The position numbers and the translations under genes are program-made. A stretch of 64,000 nucleotides of DNA. It comes from Roseateles puraquae (GTDB taxonomy: Bacteria; Pseudomonadota; Gammaproteobacteria; Burkholderiales; Burkholderiaceae_C). The stretch covers positions 1,240,001 to 1,304,000 of the forward strand of contig NZ_NISI01000001.1 of the NCBI RefSeq assembly GCF_002205845.1, read 5' to 3'. The notes under the pieces are model-generated. The model saw only the letters and a list, made by a program, of their open reading frames with translations. It had not been told where the DNA came from and searched no databases. Position 1 is the stretch's first letter; every line of letters starts with the position of its first letter. Below are positions 1 to 9,785 of this stretch, piece by piece.

Positions 1-93
1 CACCTCGCCGTTCTCGACCTTCGTGATGACGATGCCGAGATGGCCCGGCAGGTTGCGCGCGCCGGCGGCGTTGAAGGAGGCGGTGTCCGCCAT
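1..93 (-). CDS. Hotdog-fold thioesterase (PaaI-like), N-terminal part only
   Basis: The first 31 codons of a minus-strand gene are present; the rest lies outside the window. The start is the ATG at 93-91, preceded by AAGGAG at good spacing. The visible residues include NLPGHLGIVIT, which resembles the start of small hotdog-fold acyl-CoA thioesterases of the PaaI type (usually about 140 residues), where a G-H-L-G segment precedes the first strand. The substrate cannot be inferred. It lies downstream of the metalloprotease gene on the same strand but beyond a terminator, so it is probably a separate transcript. Confidence 0.55.
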   Translation of the reverse strand, partial: MADTASFNAAGARNLPGHLGIVITKVENGEV

Positions 94-134
94 GCAGTTC
101 TCCTTGTTGGTCAGTCATCGTAGCGACCATGAAA

Positions 135-158
135 AAGGCCAGCCCGAGGGCTGGCCTT
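135..158 (-). terminator. Rho-independent terminator of the metalloprotease gene
   Basis: A perfect inverted repeat has arms aaggccagccc (135-145) and gggctggcctt (148-158). Read on the minus strand it is followed at once by a run of T. It lies 22 bases beyond the metalloprotease stop codon and is oriented to end that transcript. Confidence 0.8.
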
Positions 159-180
159 GCAGTCCGACGAAGAACGCCGA

Positions 181-2859
181 TCAGCTGCGGGTCAGCGTGG
201 CCTTGAGCATGCTGTTCAGCAGGTCCAGCGACTCGGCCAGGTGCGCCCGCGTCTCGACCGACAGGCCCGGCTTGGCCGAGGCCACGCGCAGCTCGTTGGC
301 CAATTGCGTGGCGTGGAAGCGCGCCATCGAGAACGCGTCGGCATAAGCCGTGGCGCCATTGGTGGAGCGGTTCAGCTGGGCCTGCAGGCGCTTGAGGTAT
401 TCGCGCTGCAGGCTGCGGCGCATGCGGTCGATCTCGGCGCCGGTCTTCAGCTCGCTGAAGATCGCGCCCTGCAGCGTGCCGTAGACCTCGTTCAGCGACA
501 CCGCGCCCTTGCGCTGGCCTTCGGGCAGGAAGGAAGCCTGCTCAATGAGGCGGCGCGCGGTGTTGGGCGACATCAGGCGGTCCAGCACCCGGCCTTGCAG
601 CGCGGCGACGGCGTCCGGAATGGAGAGCGGCAGGCCGCGGTCCCATTCGTTGTAGTCGACCGTCTGGGTGGCCAGGAACTCGGGCTTGAACTTGAACGAG
701 TCGCTGGACAGCAGACCGCTGGCGATGAAGCGCAGGGCGTCGCGCTGCTGGGCGTTGTCCACCGGCTTGAAGGCCGGGCCCGTGGTCACGCCGGGCACCA
801 CGCGCTCCGCGTAGATACCGCCCACGTACTTGCTGACGTTGTTGGCCGTCATGCCGAGCTGCCGGAAGGCATCGGCCACGGAGCGGCGGTTGCGCAGCGG
901 GTCATCGCCCAGGTTGGCCGGGCGTGCCTGCACGCGCTCCCACAGCTCCTGGCTCAGCTTCAGGCGCTTCCTGGCGTAGGCCAGCGGGTCGTCGCCCAGG
1001 TCGCGCTGGTTGCTGCGCGGATCGAAGCCGTCGTACGGGCCGCCCACGCCCTGGTCGAAGTCATCGCCATAGGCCAGCAGCGGCTCGGTGGAGCGCGCCG
1101 CGATCTTGGCCAGCTCAGTCGTTTCCTGCTCGGCCGGCACTTGCTTGTAGGCGTATTCGATGGCCCAGTAGTCGTAGGCCCCCAGCGTGGTGTTGGTCAG
1201 GCTGGCCTTGGGCTCGCCCTTGAGCGGCAGGTTGTAGGCGTTGTAGTCCATCACCGAGTTGGAGATGCCATGGGCCTCGGTGTAGGCCTTGTCGCGCAGC
1301 TGCGCCTGCGTGACCGTGGTGGACGAACGGAAGTTGTGCTTGAGGCCGAGCGTGTGGCCCACCTCATGCATGATCACGTCCTTGACCACGGCCTGGGCCA
1401 GGGCCTCGGCTTCGGGGCCGTTCATGTCCATGCCGTCGCGCAGCGCCAGCAGGTCGAGCGCGAAGCCCAGCTCGTTGGCCTGGTCGGCCATGTAGCTGCA
1501 CTGCTCCTGCGCCAGGCGCTGGCTGCGCTCGCCCATCCAGGCGTGGGCGGCGTGGTCATGGTCGTGGGCGGACTGACCCAGCACGTCGTCGGTAGCGAGG
1601 CGGCGGGAGCCGCGGCCGAACACGTCGCTCATGCCGATGTCGGCGTCCAGGATTTCGCCGGTGCGCGGGTCACGGTTGCTCGGGCCGATGGCAAAGCCCA
1701 CGTCAGCGCCGGTGAACCAGCGGATGGACGCATGCGTGGCATCCATGTTGTCCCAGTCGGCATCGTCACGCTGCTGCTTGGCCTGCACCGCGTCCTTGAA
1801 GCCGATCTTCTCGAAGGCCTTGTTCCATTCCAGGATGCCGGCCTTGACGGCTTCGCGGTACTTGGCGGGGATGTTCTTGTCCATCCAGTAGACGATGGGC
1901 TTCACCGGCTCGGACAGGGCCGCTGACGGGTCCTTCTTCTCCAGGCGCCAGCGGGCCACCATGTGCACGCGCGGGTTGGCCTTGAGATCGTCGCCCAGGT
2001 TGCTGTAGCTCTCCGTGAAATGACCCAGACGCGGGTCGGCGTACCGGATGGCGGCCGGCGTCTCGGGCAGCGCGCGGAAGCTGTAGACGAAGCTGAAGAA
2101 CATCGAGCGCGGGTCCGGCGTGGCCTGCGGCGGCGACGGCATCGGCACGGGCATCGGCGTCAGGGGCGGTGCGGGGATGCGGGCCGTGGCGAAGTGGATG
2201 CGCGAGGTCAGCGTGGAGATCTGCGGGTCGGCGCGCGTGGCTTCGATGAAGGAGTTGGCACGGTCCGGCGCGAACGGCAGGCGGTAGGCCATCTCCAGGC
2301 GCGTGGAATAACCCGGGATGTCGCCCAGCAGCAGGCCACTGGCATCCACCAGCACCGACTTGCGGTCCGGGTGCTCGGCGCTGGCCACCGGCGTGCCGGC
2401 GATCAGGCTGGGCGAGAAGGCCTGGTCGAGCGCCAGCTTGCTGTCGGGGTTGCTGGTGCGGAACTTGGTGTTGAGTGCGATCAGCTGGACCTGATTGCCG
2501 ATGCGGCGCCACTCGGCGAGTTCATCGCCCAGCATCTGGCTGGCGTACAGGCCGCGTTCGCCCACGGAGTTGGCCACGTTGACGCTGAACAGGAAGGGCT
2601 TGTTGAAGGCCTCCTTGGGGATCTCGATCCAGACCTTCTCGTCCTTGCGCCAGATCGGGAACAGACCCGGTTGCTCCTTGGCGCCCTTGATGACGTCGGC
2701 GAAGGGCTTGGGTGCCGTCGGGTCGACCGGGGGCCGCGGCGCGGCGGCGGCAGGAGCGGAAGCACCCGCGGCGGGAGCGGCAGGCGTCTGGGCATGCGCC
2801 AGGCTGGTCAGCGCGATCAGCGCAGCAGCAGCGAGGGCGGAACGAGGCATCGGGATCAT
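181..2859 (-). CDS. Secreted zinc-dependent metalloprotease (DUF5117/DUF5118 type)
   Basis: An 892-residue protein with a clear Sec signal peptide (MIPMPRSALAAAALIALTS, cleavage expected after AHA) and then an Ala/Pro-rich linker. The zinc site HEVGHTLGLKH starts near residue 498 and gives the HEXXHXXGXXH signature of metzincin-like proteases. The length, the long N-terminal region and the motif match the bacterial family annotated as zinc-dependent metalloprotease with DUF5117 and DUF5118 domains. It probably acts in the periplasm or outside the cell; the substrate is unknown. The gene is monocistronic, with a hairpin terminator just past the stop, and is divergent from the esterase gene at 2960. 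Confidence 0.85.
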   Translation of the reverse strand: MIPMPRSALAAAALIALTSLAHAQTPAAPAAGASAPAAAAPRPPVDPTAPKPFADVIKGAKEQPGLFPIWRKDEKVWIEIPKEAFNKPFLFSVNVANSVGERGLYASQMLGDELAEWRRIGNQVQLIALNTKFRTSNPDSKLALDQAFSPSLIAGTPVASAEHPDRKSVLVDASGLLLGDIPGYSTRLEMAYRLPFAPDRANSFIEATRADPQISTLTSRIHFATARIPAPPLTPMPVPMPSPPQATPDPRSMFFSFVYSFRALPETPAAIRYADPRLGHFTESYSNLGDDLKANPRVHMVARWRLEKKDPSAALSEPVKPIVYWMDKNIPAKYREAVKAGILEWNKAFEKIGFKDAVQAKQQRDDADWDNMDATHASIRWFTGADVGFAIGPSNRDPRTGEILDADIGMSDVFGRGSRRLATDDVLGQSAHDHDHAAHAWMGERSQRLAQEQCSYMADQANELGFALDLLALRDGMDMNGPEAEALAQAVVKDVIMHEVGHTLGLKHNFRSSTTVTQAQLRDKAYTEAHGISNSVMDYNAYNLPLKGEPKASLTNTTLGAYDYWAIEYAYKQVPAEQETTELAKIAARSTEPLLAYGDDFDQGVGGPYDGFDPRSNQRDLGDDPLAYARKRLKLSQELWERVQARPANLGDDPLRNRRSVADAFRQLGMTANNVSKYVGGIYAERVVPGVTTGPAFKPVDNAQQRDALRFIASGLLSSDSFKFKPEFLATQTVDYNEWDRGLPLSIPDAVAALQGRVLDRLMSPNTARRLIEQASFLPEGQRKGAVSLNEVYGTLQGAIFSELKTGAEIDRMRRSLQREYLKRLQAQLNRSTNGATAYADAFSMARFHATQLANELRVASAKPGLSVETRAHLAESLDLLNSMLKATLTRS

Positions 2860-2959
2860 GGTGTGACCGGATAAGACGAAAGGGGGCGACTGTGGAGGCG
2901 GGCGAAACTCACGTCAATCCGAGTCCGCCCGCGTCGCATCGTCGCGCCAAACGTCGCCA

Positions 2960-3562
2960 ATGACTTCCGTCATGAATCTCACGCATCTGCTTTATTTGCA
3001 CGGTTTTCGTTCCTCGCCCGCCTCGGCCAAGGCCCGCCGCATGGCCGCCTGGGCGGCAGAGCAACCGGGGCTCACCTTCGTCTGCCCCCAGTTGCCGCCT
3101 TCCCCCCAGGCTGCGATGGCGCTGGTCAGTGAACTCGTCGCCGCCTGGCCTGCCACCGGTGCGGCCGTGGTGGGGAGTTCGCTGGGTGGCTTCTACGCCA
3201 CCTGGCTGGCTGAGCGGCCGGCGCATCGGGCCTGGCGGGTGGGCGTGCTCAACCCGGCGGTCGACCCGGCGCGGGACCTCGCCCGGCACATCGGCACCCT
3301 GACCGCCTGGCACGACCCCGCGCTGCAGTTCGACTTCACCGCCGAGCACGTGGCCGAGCTGGCGGCCCTTGCCCCGCCGCGCCACCTCAGCACGCCGGCC
3401 CGCTACTACGCATTGATTGCCAAGGGCGACGAGCTGCTGGACTGGCGCGAGATGCTGGCCCGTTATGCCGGCTGCGACGGCGACGTGCTGGAAGGCAGCG
3501 ACCACGGTCTGACCGACTTCGAGGCCCACCTGCCGGGTCTCGTCCGGCACCTGCAAGGCTGA
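2960..3562 (+). CDS. YqiA/YcfP-like alpha/beta-hydrolase
   Basis: A 200-residue protein of the small YqiA (UPF0227) esterase family. It opens with LLYLHGFRSSP, the beta-strand and oxyanion segment typical of the family, and has GSSLGG with Ser74 as the likely nucleophile. An acidic residue in AKGDELLDW and the His of GSDHGL near the C-terminus complete a catalytic triad. There is no signal peptide, so it is cytoplasmic. The start could be the ATG at 2960 or the one at 2972, four codons later. It precedes the RNB nuclease gene by 18 bases and is probably cotranscribed with it. The natural substrate is not known. Confidence 0.85.
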   Translation: MTSVMNLTHLLYLHGFRSSPASAKARRMAAWAAEQPGLTFVCPQLPPSPQAAMALVSELVAAWPATGAAVVGSSLGGFYATWLAERPAHRAWRVGVLNPAVDPARDLARHIGTLTAWHDPALQFDFTAEHVAELAALAPPRHLSTPARYYALIAKGDELLDWREMLARYAGCDGDVLEGSDHGLTDFEAHLPGLVRHLQG

Positions 3563-3580
3563 GGCGAGAATCACGCCCTT

Positions 3581-5623
3581 ATGTTTGCGCTGTTTGATGA
3601 TGCCGGGAAGTTTCTCGCCGGCCGTGTGATGTCCGAGGCCGACGCCTCGCTGCAGGTCGAACTCGACTCTGGCAAGCGGGTCAAGGTGAAGGGCGCCAAT
3701 GTGCTGCTGAAGTTCGAGCAGCCGGCGCCCGCCGTGCTGCTGGCCGAGGCCCGCGCCCTGGCTGACGACATCGACCTGGACCTCGCCTGGGAGTTCGCAC
3801 CCGAGGGCGAGTTCGGTTTTGCCGACCTGGCCCGCGACTACTTCGATGCCAAGGCCGGCGTCGTGCAGCAGGCCGCCGCACTGTTCCGGCTCTACGACGC
3901 GCCGCACTACTTCCGCCGCGCCGGCAAGGGTCAGTTCAAGAAGGCGCCCGAGGAGACGGTCAAGGCCGCGTTGCTGGGCATCGAGCGCAAGCGCCAGCAG
4001 GCGCTGCAGATCGAAGCCTGGGCGGAGCAGCTCGCCCAAGGCAGCTGCCCGCAGCCCATCCAGGACCAGATCTACAAGATCCTCTTCAAGCCTGACAAGA
4101 ACGGCCCCGAGTACAAGGCCGTGGTCGAGGCCAGCAAGCGGTCGCACAAGGCGCCGCTGGAGCTGCTGCAGGCGGCCGGCGCCATCACCAGCCCCTACCA
4201 GTTCCACTGGAAGCGCTTCCTGTTCGAGAACTTCCCCAAGGGCACCGGTTTCCCCGCGCTGACCGCGCCGGAGATCAAGGACGAGCTGCCGCTGAGCCCG
4301 GTGCGCGCCTTCTCCATCGACGACTCGCAGACGACCGAGATCGACGATGCGCTGTCGGTGCAGGGCCTGGGCACGGGCACGGTCACGTTCGGCGTGCACA
4401 TCGCGGCGCCTGGCCTGGCGATCACGCCGGATTCGGCCGTCGACAAGGTGGCCCGCGAGCGCCTGTCCACGGTCTACATGCCGGGCTGGAAGCTCACCAT
4501 GCTGCCCGACGAGGTGGTGCAGGCCTACACCCTCATCGAGGGCCGTGACTGCCCGGCGGTGTCCATCTACTTCACGATGGACGAGTCGACGTTCGAGATC
4601 ACGGCCCGGGAGACCCGGCTGGAGCGGGTGCACATCGCCAGCAACCTGCGCCACGACAAGCTCGACGGCATCGTCACCGACGCCACCCTGTCGGGCGAAG
4701 CCACCGCCACCTATGCGTTCGCGCCCGAGCTGGCGTTCACCTGGCGCCTGGCCAAGCATCTCAAGGCCCAGCGCGAAGTCGTGCGCGGCAAGCCCGAGAA
4801 CTTCAACCGGCCCGACTACAACTTCCGCCTGGCCGGCGAGCGCTCCGAGGCGCCCAACGGCACCGAGTCGGTGGAGATCACCGTGCGCGCGCGCGGCAGC
4901 TCGCTGGACCTGATCGTGGCCGAAGCGATGATCCTGGCGAATTCCGCCTGGGGCGGCTGGCTGGCTGAACTGGGCCTGCCCGGCATCTACCGCAGCCAGG
5001 CCAGTCTGGCGCCCGGCATCAAGGTGCGCATGGGCGTGAAGGCCCTGCCCCATGCGGGCATGGGCGTGGCGCAGTACACCTGGGCCACGTCGCCGCTGCG
5101 CCGCTATGTGGACCTGGTCAACCAGTGGCAGATCATTGCCTGCGCCCGCCACGGCCGCACGGCCGCTCTGGCCGCGCCGTTCAAGCCCAAGGACGCGCAG
5201 CTCTTCTCGATCATCTCGGCCTTCGAGTCGGCTTATGCCGCCTACAACGGCTTCCAGAATGGCATCGAGCGCTTCTGGACGCTGCGCTGGCTGCAGCAGA
5301 ACGCCACGACCGAGCTGACCGCCGCCGTCATGAAGGACGGCCTGGTGCGCGCTGACGACCTGCCCCTGGTGTTCAAGGCGCTGGGCTGCGAGAACCTGCC
5401 GCGCGGCAGCCATGTGAAGGTGCGCATCACCGGCCTGGACGAGATGACGCTGGACGTGCATGCCACCCTCATCGAGCGCCTGGACGAGGCTGCCGCCGCC
5501 CCCGAAGAGGCCGAAGGGGACGACGACGAGCTGGAGGCGGCCGCCGCGCCGTTGGCGCTGGCCATCGACGTCAACGATGCCGGCGACGCCGAAGCCGCTG
5601 CAACAGAAGGCGGGCCACGCTGA
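3581..5623 (+). CDS. RNB-domain exoribonuclease (RNase II family)
   Basis: A 680-residue RNase II/R-type 3'-5' exoribonuclease. The catalytic RNB segment contains DDSQTTEIDDALS near residues 246-258, the acidic cluster that binds two metal ions, and the family-typical TSPLRRYVDLVNQ near residue 505. The protein is shorter than RNase R and looks like the beta-proteobacterial RNase II-like subgroup, with an N-terminal OB-type region. The C-terminus is an acidic Ala/Glu-rich tail (EEAEGDDDELEAAAA). It is cytoplasmic and acts in RNA turnover. It overlaps nothing, but the TonB-like gene starts 1 base after its stop codon, which suggests coupled expression. Confidence 0.88.
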   Translation: MFALFDDAGKFLAGRVMSEADASLQVELDSGKRVKVKGANVLLKFEQPAPAVLLAEARALADDIDLDLAWEFAPEGEFGFADLARDYFDAKAGVVQQAAALFRLYDAPHYFRRAGKGQFKKAPEETVKAALLGIERKRQQALQIEAWAEQLAQGSCPQPIQDQIYKILFKPDKNGPEYKAVVEASKRSHKAPLELLQAAGAITSPYQFHWKRFLFENFPKGTGFPALTAPEIKDELPLSPVRAFSIDDSQTTEIDDALSVQGLGTGTVTFGVHIAAPGLAITPDSAVDKVARERLSTVYMPGWKLTMLPDEVVQAYTLIEGRDCPAVSIYFTMDESTFEITARETRLERVHIASNLRHDKLDGIVTDATLSGEATATYAFAPELAFTWRLAKHLKAQREVVRGKPENFNRPDYNFRLAGERSEAPNGTESVEITVRARGSSLDLIVAEAMILANSAWGGWLAELGLPGIYRSQASLAPGIKVRMGVKALPHAGMGVAQYTWATSPLRRYVDLVNQWQIIACARHGRTAALAAPFKPKDAQLFSIISAFESAYAAYNGFQNGIERFWTLRWLQQNATTELTAAVMKDGLVRADDLPLVFKALGCENLPRGSHVKVRITGLDEMTLDVHATLIERLDEAAAAPEEAEGDDDELEAAAAPLALAIDVNDAGDAEAAATEGGPR

Positions 5624-5624
5624 C

Positions 5625-6476
5625 ATGCGCCGGTTCAGCACGCTGCAGATCGCCCTCGCCTTCTCGCTGGGCCTCCACGGCGCCCTGCTGAGCTTGCGCA
5701 TTGCGGCGCCTGACGCCTTCAACCGGATGTTCCAGGACACCCCGCTGGAGGTGGTACTGGTCAATGCACGCTCCACCGAGCCGCCCCCGAAGGCCGCCGC
5801 GCTGGCGCAGGCCAACCTCGCCGGCGGCGGCAACACCGAAACCGGGCGCGCCACCTCGCCCTTGCCGCCCGCGCGGCAACGCGAGACGGGTGACGCCGTT
5901 GAAGCCGCCCACACCCAGATCACGCAGCTGCAGCAACAGCAGCAGCAGTTGCTCACCCAGGTGAGGCGCGAGCTGGCCCTGCTGCCGCCGCCCGACCCGA
6001 GGCGCGAGAAGAGCGACCCCAACGAGCGGGCCCAGGCCGAGAAGCGCCGCCAGCTGGTGGACCTGCTCGCCGAGATCGAGAAGCGGGTGAACACCGAAAA
6101 CGCGAGGCCGCGAAAACGCTACGTCAGCCCCGCCGTGCGTGAAGTGGTCTACGCCCAGTACTACGACGGCCTGCGCCGCCGCATCGAGGAGCGCGGCACT
6201 CGCGACTTCCCGACCTACCGCGGCCGCAAGCTCTACGGCGAGCTGGTCATGAACATCCACGTCGACCACAAGGGGCGTGTGATCGAGACCGAGATCGTCT
6301 CGCCGAGCGGCAACCCCAACCTGGACAAGCGCGCGATCGCGATCGTGGAAGCCGCCGCCCCCTTCGGCAACTTCACCCAGGAAATGCTCAAGGGCGCCGA
6401 AGTCCTGATCATCACCTCACGCTTCAAGTTCACCCGCGACCAGGAGCTGGAAACCACCCTGGCAGGACAGCAATGA
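5625..6476 (+). CDS. TonB-family C-terminal domain protein
   Basis: A 283-residue protein starting at the ATG at 5625, just after the nuclease stop; an in-frame upstream extension would overlap that gene. An N-terminal membrane segment lies at about residues 8-25 ([16 protein letters not shown]). A proline/alanine region and a Gln-rich coiled coil ([16 protein letters not shown]) follow, then a TonB-like C-terminal fold from about residue 190 with [16 protein letters not shown] and [16 protein letters not shown]. It is probably anchored in the inner membrane and may transmit energy to outer-membrane receptors, although no ExbB/ExbD genes are nearby. Its stop overlaps the start of aroE by four bases. 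Confidence 0.8.
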   Translation: MRRFSTLQIALAFSLGLHGALLSLRIAAPDAFNRMFQDTPLEVVLVNARSTEPPPKAAALAQANLAGGGNTETGRATSPLPPARQRETGDAVEAAHTQITQLQQQQQQLLTQVRRELALLPPPDPRREKSDPNERAQAEKRRQLVDLLAEIEKRVNTENARPRKRYVSPAVREVVYAQYYDGLRRRIEERGTRDFPTYRGRKLYGELVMNIHVDHKGRVIETEIVSPSGNPNLDKRAIAIVEAAAPFGNFTQEMLKGAEVLIITSRFKFTRDQELETTLAGQQ

Positions 6477-7288
6477 CCGATCGATACGCCGTTGTCGGCA
6501 ACCCCGTGGCGCACAGCCGCTCGCCCACCATCCATGCGCTGTTTGCCGAGCAGACCGGCCAGGTGCTGGTCTATGAGCGGCTGCTGGCGCCGCTGGACGG
6601 CTTTGAGCCCACGCTGCGCGCCTTTGCTGCGGCGGGTGGCAAGGGCTGCAACGTCACCGTGCCCTTCAAGTTCGACGCCTTCGCGCTGGCCGCTCGCCGC
6701 ACCAAGCGCGCGCAACTGGGCGGTGCGGTCAACACGCTGCGATTCGAGGCCGACGGCTGGGTGGGCGACAACACCGATGGCGCCGGCCTCGTCAACGACA
6801 TCCAGCGCAACGCCCGCCGCCCGCTGGCCGGCCTGCAGGTGCTGCTGGTGGGCGCCGGCGGGGCCGCCGCAGGCGTGCTGGGCAGCCTGATTGCTGCCGC
6901 GCCGGCCCGTATCACGGTGGTCAACCGCAGCGTCGACAAGGCCGACGCCCTGGTCGCCAGCCACGCGCACCTGGGCGTGCCGCTGGCCGCTGCCACGCTG
7001 ACCGACGCGCCGGCTGCGCAGGACGTGGTCATCAACGCCACCAGCACCAGCCTGGCCGGCGCTGCCGCGCCCGTCGGGGCCCAGGTGCTCAAGCCCGGCA
7101 GCCTGGCGCTGGACATGATGTACGGCCCGAAGGCCCAGCCGTTTCTCGATTGGGCCAGCGCGCACGGCGCCGAGGCGCGTGACGGCCTGGGCATGCTGGT
7201 GGAGCAGGCGGCCGAGGCCTTTTTCTTCTGGCGCGGCGTGCGACCCGACACCCTGCCCGTGCTCAAGGCCCTGAGGGCGACGCTGTGA
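6473..7288 (+). CDS. aroE: Shikimate dehydrogenase
   Basis: A 271-residue NADPH-dependent shikimate dehydrogenase, which reduces 3-dehydroshikimate to shikimate in aromatic amino acid synthesis. It shows the shikimate-binding opening [13 protein letters not shown], the catalytic Lys in [13 protein letters not shown], the Asp in NTDGAG, and the nucleotide-binding glycine loop [14 protein letters not shown]. Length is normal for AroE. It is translationally coupled at both ends: its ATG overlaps the TonB-like stop, and its TGA overlaps the GTG start of mtgA. Another shikimate pathway gene, aroQ, lies 2 kb downstream on the same strand. Confidence 0.95.
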   Translation: MTDRYAVVGNPVAHSRSPTIHALFAEQTGQVLVYERLLAPLDGFEPTLRAFAAAGGKGCNVTVPFKFDAFALAARRTKRAQLGGAVNTLRFEADGWVGDNTDGAGLVNDIQRNARRPLAGLQVLLVGAGGAAAGVLGSLIAAAPARITVVNRSVDKADALVASHAHLGVPLAAATLTDAPAAQDVVINATSTSLAGAAAPVGAQVLKPGSLALDMMYGPKAQPFLDWASAHGAEARDGLGMLVEQAAEAFFFWRGVRPDTLPVLKALRATL

Positions 7289-8001
7289 CACGCCACGTGC
7301 TGCGGCTGCTGGCCGTGCTGGTCTTGGCCGTGCTGTGCCTGCAGCTGTGGTTCGCCGGGCGCATTGCACTGATGCGGGCGCTGGCGCCTGAATCCACCAG
7401 CTTCCAGCGCAGCGAGATCGTGCGCCTGCTGAAAGAGAAGCACCAGGTGGCGTGGTCGCAGACCTGGGTCGACGACGCGCAGCTGCCCGCGACGCTCAAG
7501 CGCGCCGTCATCGCCAGCGAGGACGACTCCTTCGCCGAGCACGGTGGCGTCGACTGGGACGCCCTCAAGGGCGCCTGGCAGAAGAACGAGAAGGCGCAGG
7601 CCCGTGCCGCCGCCCGCGGCAAGGCCACCGCCAAAGTCATCGGTGGCTCCACCATCACGCAGCAGCTCGCCAAGAACCTGTTCCTGTCCGGCGAGCGCAC
7701 GCTGCTGCGCAAAGGGCAGGAGCTGGTCATCACGTTGATGCTCGAAGCCCTGCTGGACAAGCGACGCATCCTGGAGATCTACCTGAACAGTGTCGAGTGG
7801 GGCGAAGGCCTGTTCGGCGCCCAGGCAGCGGCCCGGCACTACTTCCGCGTCGACGCGGCACGGCTCGGCGCTTTCGAAGCGGCGCGGCTGGCGGTGATGT
7901 TGCCCGCGCCCAAACGCTTTGAGCGACAACCCTCCGGCCCCTACGTGATGGGGCGCGCAGGCATCATCGCGGGCCGAATGAACAGCGCCCAACTGCCCTG
8001 A
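7285..8001 (+). CDS. mtgA: Monofunctional peptidoglycan transglycosylase
   Basis: A 238-residue GT51 enzyme that polymerises lipid II into glycan strands at the periplasmic face of the inner membrane. A single N-terminal membrane anchor ([20 protein letters not shown]) is followed by the GT51 motifs: [13 protein letters not shown] with the catalytic Glu, [16 protein letters not shown], and the [13 protein letters not shown] segment. There is no transpeptidase domain, which fits MtgA. The start is GTG at 7285, overlapping the aroE stop (GTGA), so translation is probably coupled. Confidence 0.93.
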   Translation: MTRHVLRLLAVLVLAVLCLQLWFAGRIALMRALAPESTSFQRSEIVRLLKEKHQVAWSQTWVDDAQLPATLKRAVIASEDDSFAEHGGVDWDALKGAWQKNEKAQARAAARGKATAKVIGGSTITQQLAKNLFLSGERTLLRKGQELVITLMLEALLDKRRILEIYLNSVEWGEGLFGAQAAARHYFRVDAARLGAFEAARLAVMLPAPKRFERQPSGPYVMGRAGIIAGRMNSAQLP

Positions 8002-8007
8002 CCGCCT

Positions 8008-8592
8008 GTGACTGACACCCTGGAGATCGCGGCCGCCGCCGCCCGCCTCATCGTCGACGAGGGCATGGACTGGGGGCCGGCCAAGCAACGCGCCGCCCGT
8101 GACCTGGGGCTGCCTCGGGCCGCGCTGCCCGGCAACGACGAGGTCGAGGACGCCGTGCGCGAGCACATTGCCATCTTCCATGCCGACACCCAGCCGGGCG
8201 AGTTGCGCGCGCTGCGGGAGCTGGCTGCGACCTGGATGGGGCGACTGGCCGAGTTCCGCCCCCACCTGACCGGCGCCGTCTGGCGCGGCACCGCCACCCG
8301 GCTGTCCAACGTCCACCTGCAGCTCTACTGCGACGACAGCAAGGCCACCGAGATCGCCCTGCTCAACCGCGGGCTGAGCTTCGACGTGGCCGAGACCAGC
8401 GCCGGCCGTGGCCGCAGTGTGGACATGCTCATCCTGGACGTGCCCTGCCCCGCCCTGGGAGAACGGGTGACGCTGTGCCTGACCATTCTTGACTTCGACG
8501 ATCTGCGCGGCGCCCTCAAGCCCGACGCGCGCGGCCTGACCGAGCGCGGCGACCTCTCCGCCCTGCAAACCCTGCTGGATACCCCCGGATGA
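8008..8592 (+). CDS. Conserved protein of unknown function
   Basis: A 194-residue cytoplasmic protein starting at a GTG seven bases after mtgA and overlapping the next gene by four bases, so it is well embedded in the operon. It has an N-terminal helical part (residues 1-75, ending in ALRELAATWMGRLAEF) and then a mixed region with HLQLYCDDSKATEIALLN and DVPCPALGERVTLCLTILDF. I do not recognise a named domain with confidence. The second half vaguely recalls a nucleotidyltransferase-like fold, but this is only an impression. Similar genes beside mtgA or a thioredoxin gene are familiar from other Burkholderiales. Confidence 0.75.
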   Translation: MTDTLEIAAAAARLIVDEGMDWGPAKQRAARDLGLPRAALPGNDEVEDAVREHIAIFHADTQPGELRALRELAATWMGRLAEFRPHLTGAVWRGTATRLSNVHLQLYCDDSKATEIALLNRGLSFDVAETSAGRGRSVDMLILDVPCPALGERVTLCLTILDFDDLRGALKPDARGLTERGDLSALQTLLDTPG

Positions 8593-9110
8593 CCCCCCTC
8601 ACCCGCCGACTCCTCCTCGCCAGCGCCGGCCTGGGCGCCGCCGCCCTGGGCGCCGGCTACGCCTGGCGCAAGCTCAACCCGCCGGCTGTCTCGGCGGTGG
8701 CCGAGAACTTCTGGGCCCAGCGCTTCCCCGCACTGGACGGCGCCGAACTCGCCGTGTCGCGCTGGCGCGGGCAGCGCCTGCTGGTCAACTTCTGGGCCAC
8801 CTGGTGCCCGCCCTGCGTGAAGGAACTGCCGGAGATCAACCAGTTCTACAACGAAGCCAAGGGGCAAGGCTGGCAGGTCCTCGCGCTGGCCGTGGATCAG
8901 CTGGAACCAGTCAAGGCCTTTCTGCAGAAGACGCCGCTGGACTTCCCGGTCGCGCTGGCCGGGCCGAAGGGGTTAGGCCTGGTGCGCGAGCTGGGCAACG
9001 CGGCGGGCGGCCTGCCCTTTTCGCTGGCCTTCGACACGGCGGGCGAGATCAGCTGGCGGCGCCTGGGAGTGACCCGGCTTGAGGACCTGCGCGAGCTGGC
9101 CAAGACCTGA
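8589..9110 (+). CDS. TlpA-family thiol:disulfide oxidoreductase
   Basis: A 173-residue membrane-anchored or exported thioredoxin-fold protein. The N-terminus (TRRLLLASAGLGAAALGAG) looks like a Tat-type or uncleaved signal. The active site WATWCPPCVKELPEI has Cys73 and Cys76, as in the TlpA/ResA group, which reduce disulfides in the periplasm. The C-terminal GLPFSLAFD supplies the cis-proline region. Its start overlaps the upstream unknown gene (ATGA), and it is the last gene of the run from 5625. A cytochrome c or outer-protein substrate is possible but not shown. Confidence 0.88.
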   Translation: MTPLTRRLLLASAGLGAAALGAGYAWRKLNPPAVSAVAENFWAQRFPALDGAELAVSRWRGQRLLVNFWATWCPPCVKELPEINQFYNEAKGQGWQVLALAVDQLEPVKAFLQKTPLDFPVALAGPKGLGLVRELGNAAGGLPFSLAFDTAGEISWRRLGVTRLEDLRELAKT

Positions 9111-9289
9111 AAACCGTCAGCGCCGGGCCTGCGGCGCGCCACGTCGGGCTTCAAAAGCGGCCCAACGGCGATTTACTTGAGAATTTCCCTATCCCGCGGG
9201 AAATCGGCCTCAAAACGCGTAAAGTTCGCCCTTCCTCAATTTAGTGGCGCCTCTCTAACCCTCCGGGGACGCGCGACGCCACGTGTTTG

Positions 9290-9733
9290 ATGCAAGTTCT
9301 CGTCCTGCATGGCCCCAACCTCAACCTGCTCGGCACCCGCGAGCCCGAGGTCTACGGCGCGCAGACTCTGGCTCAGATCGATGCCGAACTGAGCAAGATC
9401 GCAGCGGATGCCGGCGCCCGCCTGGAAAGCTTCCAGAGCAACCACGAAGGCGCGCTGGTGGACCGCATCCAGGCCGCCCGCAGCGACGGTACCCGCTTCA
9501 TCCTCATCAACCCGGCCGCCTACACCCACACGAGTGTCGCCATCCGCGATGCCCTGGCGGCCGTGGCCCTGCCCTTCATCGAAGTTCACCTGTCGAACAT
9601 TCACCGCCGCGAAGCCTTCCGCCACCACAGCTACCTGAGTGAGCTGGCAGTCGGCGTCATCTGCGGCCTGGGCGCCAATGGCTACCGCCTGGCCTTGCGC
9701 CACGCCCTTGAATCGTTGGAAGCCGGCGCCTGA
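9290..9733 (+). CDS. aroQ: 3-dehydroquinate dehydratase, type II
   Basis: A 147-residue type II dehydroquinase, which converts 3-dehydroquinate to 3-dehydroshikimate. Diagnostic segments are [19 protein letters not shown] with the active-site Arg and Tyr, [11 protein letters not shown], the Asn/Ala loop [13 protein letters not shown], and [11 protein letters not shown] with the catalytic His. The ATG at 9290 matches the usual start; a TTG three bases upstream is less likely. A 180-base gap separates it from the preceding gene, so it probably has its own promoter. accB and accC follow in the same direction, a common arrangement in beta- and gammaproteobacteria. Confidence 0.95.
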   Translation: MQVLVLHGPNLNLLGTREPEVYGAQTLAQIDAELSKIAADAGARLESFQSNHEGALVDRIQAARSDGTRFILINPAAYTHTSVAIRDALAAVALPFIEVHLSNIHRREAFRHHSYLSELAVGVICGLGANGYRLALRHALESLEAGA

Positions 9734-9785
9734 CCCGGGCGCCGTCTCTTTCTTTCCCACAACAACAAATCAGCCTGGAGCCACG

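Noticed and set aside
2909..6094. Very long open frame (1061 codons) on the minus strand
   Set aside because: It lies antisense to the esterase, nuclease and TonB-like genes; GC-rich DNA gives long shadow frames, and the translation is low complexity without domains.
9183..9204. Inverted repeat atttccc/gggaaat before aroQ
   Set aside because: Only seven base pairs, not linked to a recognisable promoter or terminator.
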